Part shown: positions 7,391 to 12,304 of the stretch, piece by piece
How the letters are laid out: each line of letters opens with the position of its first letter
Position numbering within the stretch: the first letter of the stretch is position 1
Origin: an uncultured Enterobacter sp.
GTDB lineage: Bacteria; Pseudomonadota; Gammaproteobacteria; Enterobacterales; Enterobacteriaceae
DNA: 12,304 bases
Assembly (NCBI GenBank): GCA_946477805.1
Contig: CAMKZP010000049.1
Coordinates: 1-12,304 of the forward strand
Direction: 5' to 3'
Notes under the pieces: generated by a model
Seen by the model: only the letters and a program-made list of their open reading frames with translations
Told to the model about the DNA's origin: nothing
Database searches by the model: none
Position numbers and translations under genes: made by a program

Positions 7391-8731
7391 ATGGCGATGA
7401 AGAACAAGGTGCTTTGGCAGGAGGGGTTATTCGTCCGTCCGCAGCATTTTCAGCAGCAGCAGCGTTTCAATGACTATCTGCTTGAAAGCCACCTGAAAGC
7501 GATATCGGGGTTTACATGGGGGTTTACCGAGCTGTCGATCAATCAGCAGCAGCTGGGGCAGGGGAAAATCGTGCTGGAAAAAGCTGCGGGTTGTATGCCT
7601 GACGGCACCGTGTTTTCCTTGCCGGATCAGGATGTGCTGCCCACACCCTTCCAGCCCAGCGTGCTGGATTCTGAAGCCAGTCGAACGCTGTATCTGGCAC
7701 TGCCTGTCGGTCATGACGCGGTTAATGAAATAGCTGGCCGCCGCAGTGCCGGGCAGAGCAACGGGCGCTACGGCGTAAACTACACCGACGTGCGTGATTT
7801 GCACACGGATGAAGGTGATGCCGTGCAGCTGATATTAGGGCAGCTCCTCCCGCGTATCGTCAGTGGTTCGGACGATTTGAGTTCATTCACCACCTTACCG
7901 TTGTGCCGCATACGAGACCGATCGGTAGACGGCGCATTATCTCTGGATCAGAACTTCATCCCGACTTGTCAGACGATCAGAGCCTGTCCGTTGTTGAGCA
8001 ACTATCTTGAGGATATTCAGGGGACGATACGTAACCGTGCGGACGATCTTGCCAAACGTATAGGTTCTCCGGAACAAAGCGGCATAGCCGATGTTGCCGA
8101 GTTCATGCTGCTGCAAATGTTAAACCGTAACCAGAGTAACTTTTATCACCGCTCACGCCTGAGCATATTGCATCCGGAAACCTTATATCTCGATCTCGCC
8201 GCGCTCCTGGGGGAATTAATGACCTTCACCTCTCCCACCCGTCGGCCCTGTGAGTATGAGCTTTACGACCATCATGATTTGACCACAACATTCCACCGCC
8301 TGCTTCCCGCGGTACGCAGGGAACTCAGTATTGTCCTGAGACCACGGGCACAGAATTTACCGCTGTCGAAAAATGACAATATTTATCAGGCAATTGTGAA
8401 TGATACACAGCTGTTGCAGGAAGCCAGCTTCGTGCTTGCGGTACATGCTCAGCTACCTCATGACCAACTCATGCGCCAGTTTGTTCAGCAATCAAAAATT
8501 TCTTCGCTGGATAAAATTCGAAACGTGGTCAGCGTGCAGGTGCCAGGGATACAGCTGGTTCCTCTCTCATCGGCCCCGCGCCAGCTACCCTACCATGCCA
8601 ATTACATCTATTTCAGCCTGGACAAAACGGGCACGGCCTGGGCAGACGTACTTAGCAGCAACGCTATTGCCCTGCACGTATCGGGTGCATTCCCGGCACT
8701 GGATATGCAGCTGTGGGCGGTAAGGGGATAA
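7391..8731 (+). CDS. tssK: T6SS baseplate adaptor TssK (VasE/ImpJ family)
   Basis: TssK is the trimeric adaptor that links the baseplate wedges (TssFG) to the cytoplasmic parts of TssL and TssM; its N-terminal shoulder resembles siphophage receptor-binding proteins. At 446 residues it has the normal length. The strongest mark is the N-terminal WQEGLFVRPQHFQQQQ (9-24), nearly diagnostic of TssK. Further family features are CMPDGTVFSLPD, LPLCRI, and the C-terminal segment ending in a strand-rich domain (YIYFSLDK, FPALDMQLWAVRG). GAGG (7377-7380) lies 10 bases before ATG 7391; an in-frame ATG at 7397 is less well placed. It follows tssJ by 2 bases and precedes tssL by 3. No anomalies are seen. 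Confidence 0.97.
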   Translation: MAMKNKVLWQEGLFVRPQHFQQQQRFNDYLLESHLKAISGFTWGFTELSINQQQLGQGKIVLEKAAGCMPDGTVFSLPDQDVLPTPFQPSVLDSEASRTLYLALPVGHDAVNEIAGRRSAGQSNGRYGVNYTDVRDLHTDEGDAVQLILGQLLPRIVSGSDDLSSFTTLPLCRIRDRSVDGALSLDQNFIPTCQTIRACPLLSNYLEDIQGTIRNRADDLAKRIGSPEQSGIADVAEFMLLQMLNRNQSNFYHRSRLSILHPETLYLDLAALLGELMTFTSPTRRPCEYELYDHHDLTTTFHRLLPAVRRELSIVLRPRAQNLPLSKNDNIYQAIVNDTQLLQEASFVLAVHAQLPHDQLMRQFVQQSKISSLDKIRNVVSVQVPGIQLVPLSSAPRQLPYHANYIYFSLDKTGTAWADVLSSNAIALHVSGAFPALDMQLWAVRG

Positions 8732-8734
8732 ATC

Positions 8735-9496
8735 ATGAGCGAATTATCATCCTCACTTTCTGAACGTTCCTGTACCGACGAAATCGTGCGGCAATACCGA
8801 TTGTCACTGCGTGGGGGCAGTCTTAACCCAATGATTGACGCCGCTACCCCGCTGTTAGGAATGGTGATGCGCCTGGCCACGATGAAAGATCAGCCAATGC
8901 CGGAGCATCTTTTCGGCCAGGTTGTGACAGATATACAGGCGGTGGGACAGCTGCTGGAGGATCAAGGTTATGAGCCGGGAGTGATCGTGTCATTTCGCTA
9001 CATCCTCTGCACCTATATTGATGAGGCCGCGCTGGGCAACGGATGGTCAAACCAGAACGAATGGGTCAGACAGTCTCTGTTGGTCCACTTCCACAATGAA
9101 ACCTGGGGTGGGGAAAAGGTTTTTATTTTACTTGAGCGCCTGATGCGCGAACCGAAGCGCTATCAGGATTTACTCGAGTTTCTCTATTTCTGTTTTTCAT
9201 TGGGCTTTCGCGGTCGTTATAAGGTTTCCTCCCAGCGAAATGACGAATTTGAACAGATCTTTCGCCGTCTGCATCACGTTCTACACACCCTGCGCGGCGA
9301 TGCACCGTTCCCGCTACTGCATCAGGATAAAAAAACGCACCGAGGGCGGTATCAGCTCATCAAGCGGCTGACACTGACTCATATTTTCATTGGTGGCGTG
9401 GCCGTACTTGCGCTTTGTTATCTGTTTTATCTGCTGCGTCTGGACAACCAGACGCAGGATATTCTTCATCAGTTAAACCGGCTGCTTGCCAGGTAA
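8735..9496 (+). CDS. tssL: T6SS inner-membrane protein TssL (DotU/IcmH family), short form without OmpA domain
   Basis: TssL is the tail-anchored inner-membrane component of TssJLM; its cytoplasmic hook-shaped domain contacts TssK and TssM. The 253-residue product shows the DotU signature FRYILCTYIDEA (87-98; acidic pair D96-E97), then VHFHNETWGGEKVFILLERL and LLEFLYFCFSLGFRGRY. A single hydrophobic segment (about 212-234, from LTLTHIF to FYLL) lies near the C-terminus, followed by only about 19 residues. There is therefore no peptidoglycan-binding OmpA-like extension; in such systems another protein often supplies that function. TAAGGGG (8721-8727) lies 7 bases before ATG 8735. It is 3 bases after tssK and 8 before tssH. 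Confidence 0.96.
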   Translation: MSELSSSLSERSCTDEIVRQYRLSLRGGSLNPMIDAATPLLGMVMRLATMKDQPMPEHLFGQVVTDIQAVGQLLEDQGYEPGVIVSFRYILCTYIDEAALGNGWSNQNEWVRQSLLVHFHNETWGGEKVFILLERLMREPKRYQDLLEFLYFCFSLGFRGRYKVSSQRNDEFEQIFRRLHHVLHTLRGDAPFPLLHQDKKTHRGRYQLIKRLTLTHIFIGGVAVLALCYLFYLLRLDNQTQDILHQLNRLLAR

Positions 9497-9504
9497 GGAC
9501 ACCT

Positions 9505-12186
9505 ATGATTCAGATTGATTTATCGGCACTGATAAAACGTCTTAACGCCTTCTCCAGACAGGCGCTGGAAATGGCGGCTTCTGAGTGTATGAATCAGCAG
9601 TCTGCTGAGATAACCGTCAGCCATGTGCTAATCCAGATGTTGGCTATTCCACGCAGCGATCTGCGGGTTATCACCGAGCGAGCAGATATCCCGGTGGACG
9701 AACTCCGTCAGGCGCTTACCGTGGAAAATGACGTAAGTAACAGGGCAGTGGATCAGTACCCTGCGTTTTCACCGTTGTTGATCGAATGGCTTAAAGAGTC
9801 ATGGTTGCTGGCATCGGCTGAAATGCAGATGGCAGAGCTACGCAGCGGTATTCTGTTACTGACGTTGCTGCACTCGCCGTTGCGTTATATTCCACCTGCA
9901 TCAGCCCGATTACTGACCGCCATTAATCGCGATCGGCTCCAGCAGAATTTTGACGAAGCGCTGCTGGAATCAGCTGAAACGGCACTACAGCATTCAGAGC
10001 AAAACTCCAGCCGCGTAATATCAGAAATCGGTGACAGCCTGCTCGCTCGTTTTGCCAAAAACCTGACCGAAGAAGCCCGTGCGGGGCGCCTGGACCCGGT
10101 ACTGTGTCGTGACAACGAAATCGACCTGATGATCGATATTCTCTGTCGCCGCAGAAAAAACAACCCCGTCGTGGTTGGGGAGGCTGGAGTCGGTAAAAGC
10201 GCTCTGATTGAAGGTCTGGCGTTGCGTATTGTTGCCGGTCAGGTGCCGGAAAAACTGCAAAACACCGACATTATGACCCTGGATCTCGGGGCATTGCAGG
10301 CGGGCGCTTCGGTGAAGGGGGAGTTTGAAAAACGGTTTAAGGGGCTGATGGCGGAAGTTATCCAGTCGCCTGAACCGGTCATTCTTTTCATCGATGAGGC
10401 ACACACGTTGATTGGCGCGGGCAATCAGCAGGGTGGGCTGGACATCTCGAATTTACTCAAGCCTGCTTTAGCACGCGGCGAATTGAAAACGATAGCCGCT
10501 ACCACCTGGAGCGAATATAAGAAGTATTTTGAAAAGGACGCAGCGCTGTCGCGCCGGTTCCAGCTGGTGAAAGTGAGCGAGCCGAGTGCTGGCGAAGCGA
10601 CCATTATTCTGCGCGGCCTTTCTCCGGTGTATGAACAGGCGCATGGCGTGCTGATCGATGACGATGCCTTGCAGGCGGCCGCGACGTTAAGCGAGCGTTA
10701 CCTCTCGGGTCGGCAGTTACCTGACAAGGCCATTGACGTTCTGGATACCGCATGCGCCCGCGTGGCAATTAATTTGTCGTCACCACCCCGGCAAATTTCG
10801 GCGTTAACCACCTTGAGCCAGCAGCATGAAGCTGAAATCCGCCAGCTTGAGCGTGAGATCCGAATTGGACTGCGTTCAGATCCAACGCGGATGGATGAAG
10901 TCCTGAAACAGTATGAAGAGACGCTGGCAGCGCTGAATGAACTGGATAACACATGGCATCAGCAGCTTGAACTGGTGAATGAGATCGTCTCGCTGCGCAG
11001 GGGGTTACTTGATAAATCGCTTTCCCATGATGAATATTCCGCTGCTCTCCCCAACAATCCGGCGACGCGGCTAGCTGCGCTGACAGCAGAGCTGCACTCC
11101 CTGCATAACTCGCAACGCCTGGTTTCTCCTCACGTTGATAAAAAACAAATCGCGGCTGTGATCGCCGAATGGACAGGCGTACCACTTAACCGTTTGTCGC
11201 AAAATGAAATCGCCGTCATTACCGAACTGCCTGAATGGTTGGGCAAAACCATCAAGGGGCAGTCGCTGGCAATCAAACAGTTGCACAAACACCTGCTGAC
11301 GGCACGAGCGGATTTACGTCGTCCCGGGCGACCGTTGGGCGCGTTTCTGCTCGCCGGCCCGAGCGGGGTGGGGAAAACCGAAACGGTGCTGCAGCTGGCG
11401 GAGCTGCTCAATGGCGGCCGCCAGTATCTGACCACTATTAATATGTCCGAATTTCAGGAGAAGCATACCGTTTCGCGCCTTATTGGTTCGCCTCCGGGTT
11501 ATGTCGGCTACGGCGAGGGCGGCGTGCTCACCGAAGCTATCCGACAGAAGCCGTATTCTGTCGTGCTGCTCGACGAAGTGGAAAAAGCCCATCCGGATGT
11601 GCTTAACCTTTTCTATCAGGCGTTTGATAAAGGCGAAATGGCTGATGGAGAAGGCCGCCTGATCGACTGTAAAAATGTGGTGTTTTTCCTGACCTCCAAT
11701 CTTGGCTATCAGGTCATTGTTGAACATGCTGAGAGACCCGAAGCCATGATGGAAGCGCTGTACACAGTACTGGCAGACTTCTTCAAACCCGCACTTCTGG
11801 CGCGTATGGAGGTAGTGCCTTATTTGCCTCTGTCTCAGGAAACGCTCTCCGCGATCGTCACCGAAAAGCTCGCGCGACTGGAGAAGGTCTTGCATCGGCG
11901 ATTTAGCGCTGAGGTGATAATTGAATCCTCGGTTACTCAAGAAATTATGCGTCGTGTCACCCGTGCTGAAAATGGCGCCCGCATGCTTGAATCGGTGATT
12001 GATGGAGACATGTTGCCGCCACTATCGTTATTGCTCCTGCAGAAAATGGCAGCAAACACGGTTATTTCTCGAATAAAAATCTGTGCGGCTGGGGGAGCGT
12101 TTACCGCAGAGACTGAAGACCTTCCGTCTGAAGATGCGGGAGAAGCTAAGGCAGAGCTGGAAACAAAGGACATCGTCGTTATATGA
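9505..12186 (+). CDS. tssH: T6SS AAA+ ATPase TssH (ClpV), sheath disassembly unfoldase
   Basis: ClpV is a hexameric ClpB-like ATPase that binds the exposed TssC N-terminus of contracted sheaths and recycles subunits. I start at ATG 9505 (893 residues): TAAGGA (9494-9499) lies 5 bases upstream and the protein begins MIQIDLSALIKRLN, as family members do. An upstream in-frame TTG at 9415 would lie inside tssL and is rejected. Seen in order: N-domain (about 1-160); first AAA module with Walker A GEAGVGKS (225-232) and Walker B acidic pair D297-E298; a coiled middle segment (about 433-495); second module with Walker A GPSGVGKT (618-625) and Walker B D690-E691 followed by KAH; then the C-terminal small domain and a short acidic tail. 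Both ATPase sites look intact. The middle segment is shorter than in ClpB, as expected for ClpV. The stop overlaps the next gene by ATGA. Confidence 0.98.
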   Translation: MIQIDLSALIKRLNAFSRQALEMAASECMNQQSAEITVSHVLIQMLAIPRSDLRVITERADIPVDELRQALTVENDVSNRAVDQYPAFSPLLIEWLKESWLLASAEMQMAELRSGILLLTLLHSPLRYIPPASARLLTAINRDRLQQNFDEALLESAETALQHSEQNSSRVISEIGDSLLARFAKNLTEEARAGRLDPVLCRDNEIDLMIDILCRRRKNNPVVVGEAGVGKSALIEGLALRIVAGQVPEKLQNTDIMTLDLGALQAGASVKGEFEKRFKGLMAEVIQSPEPVILFIDEAHTLIGAGNQQGGLDISNLLKPALARGELKTIAATTWSEYKKYFEKDAALSRRFQLVKVSEPSAGEATIILRGLSPVYEQAHGVLIDDDALQAAATLSERYLSGRQLPDKAIDVLDTACARVAINLSSPPRQISALTTLSQQHEAEIRQLEREIRIGLRSDPTRMDEVLKQYEETLAALNELDNTWHQQLELVNEIVSLRRGLLDKSLSHDEYSAALPNNPATRLAALTAELHSLHNSQRLVSPHVDKKQIAAVIAEWTGVPLNRLSQNEIAVITELPEWLGKTIKGQSLAIKQLHKHLLTARADLRRPGRPLGAFLLAGPSGVGKTETVLQLAELLNGGRQYLTTINMSEFQEKHTVSRLIGSPPGYVGYGEGGVLTEAIRQKPYSVVLLDEVEKAHPDVLNLFYQAFDKGEMADGEGRLIDCKNVVFFLTSNLGYQVIVEHAERPEAMMEALYTVLADFFKPALLARMEVVPYLPLSQETLSAIVTEKLARLEKVLHRRFSAEVIIESSVTQEIMRRVTRAENGARMLESVIDGDMLPPLSLLLLQKMAANTVISRIKICAAGGAFTAETEDLPSEDAGEAKAELETKDIVVI

Positions 12187-12304
12187 GAAGGGGGTTCGTT
12201 TTCCGGCGGCTCGGGCGAGTCATAGCGTCTCTTCTGGCAGGCATGTCCATCAGCCACGCGCAGGCTGTCTTACCGCCTAAATCCAGCGTTGCCCAGACCA
12301 CGAC
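12183..12304 (+). CDS. Exported protein of unknown identity, 5' part only (VasI/TagO-like by position)
   Basis: Only the first 40 codons are present; the frame is open to the window end. ATG 12183 overlaps the tssH stop as ATGA, so this is the next gene of the operon, not a shadow frame. The N-terminus is a good Sec signal peptide: arginine-rich start (MRRGFVFRRLGR), a core VIASLLAGMSI, and a likely cleavage after SHA (near residue 26). There is no cysteine lipobox. The FRRLGR stretch does not fit the twin-arginine consensus well. In the Vibrio cholerae vas cluster a signal-peptide protein, VasI (TagO family), lies just beyond clpV and vasH, so that is my leading guess by position and export signal only. 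The mature sequence seen is too short to assign a family. TssA and TssM are unlikely because they do not begin with a cleavable signal. Confidence 0.75.
   Translation, partial: MRRGFVFRRLGRVIASLLAGMSISHAQAVLPPKSSVAQTT

Noticed and set aside
9415..9504. N-terminal extension of ClpV from a TTG at 9415, adding 30 residues
   Set aside because: It lies wholly inside the coding end of tssL apart from the 8-base gap, has no ribosome site, and the family N-terminus begins at ATG 9505, which has TAAGGA at proper spacing.
11314..11940. 208-codon minus-strand frame opposite tssH
   Set aside because: It is antisense to the conserved second AAA module of ClpV, whose codon structure keeps the opposite strand open; it has no recognisable domain or ribosome site.
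12183..12230. Twin-arginine export signal in the last partial gene
   Set aside because: The FRRLGR stretch lacks the hydrophobic residue expected two places after RR and the usual preceding Ser/Thr; an ordinary Sec signal explains it better.

Overview
This window is the structural half of a type VI secretion system (T6SS) locus from a Gram-negative gammaproteobacterium. An enteric (Enterobacterales-type) host is my best guess, from overall protein character and moderate base composition; I cannot fix the genus. The first 49 bases are not genomic. They read as an Illumina Nextera adapter with an i7 index, so the contig really begins at base 50 and its upstream neighbourhood is missing.

Layout: adapter remnant (1-49); an AT-rich leader with no convincing gene (50-248); then one tightly packed plus-strand operon: tssB (sheath), tssC (sheath), tssE, tssF, tssG (baseplate/wedge), tagH (FHA-domain accessory protein), tssJ (outer-membrane lipoprotein), tssK (baseplate adaptor), tssL (DotU-type inner-membrane protein), tssH/clpV (sheath-recycling AAA+ ATPase), and the first 40 codons of a further exported protein cut by the window end. 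Gaps are 2 to 34 bases. Three junctions overlap: tssF/tssG by 37 bases, and tagH/tssJ and tssH/next gene through ATGA. No terminator or internal promoter is evident, so the set is probably one transcript. Nothing convincing is coded on the minus strand.

How the parts fit: TssB and TssC build the contractile sheath; TssE, F, G and K form the baseplate; TssJ and TssL are two parts of the envelope complex that docks the baseplate; TssH disassembles contracted sheaths. TagH is usually a post-translational regulator. tssA, tssM, hcp, vgrG and effector/immunity genes are not in this window and are expected downstream or elsewhere. The gene order B-C-E-F-G-FHA-J-K-L-H matches the Vibrio cholerae vas cluster as I recall it, except that no sigma-54 activator (vasH) directly follows clpV.

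I found no undescribed system here. The points most worth a second look are the adapter at the contig end, a TagH FHA domain that seems to lack its phosphopeptide-binding residues, the missing vasH position, and the unidentified exported protein at the right edge.
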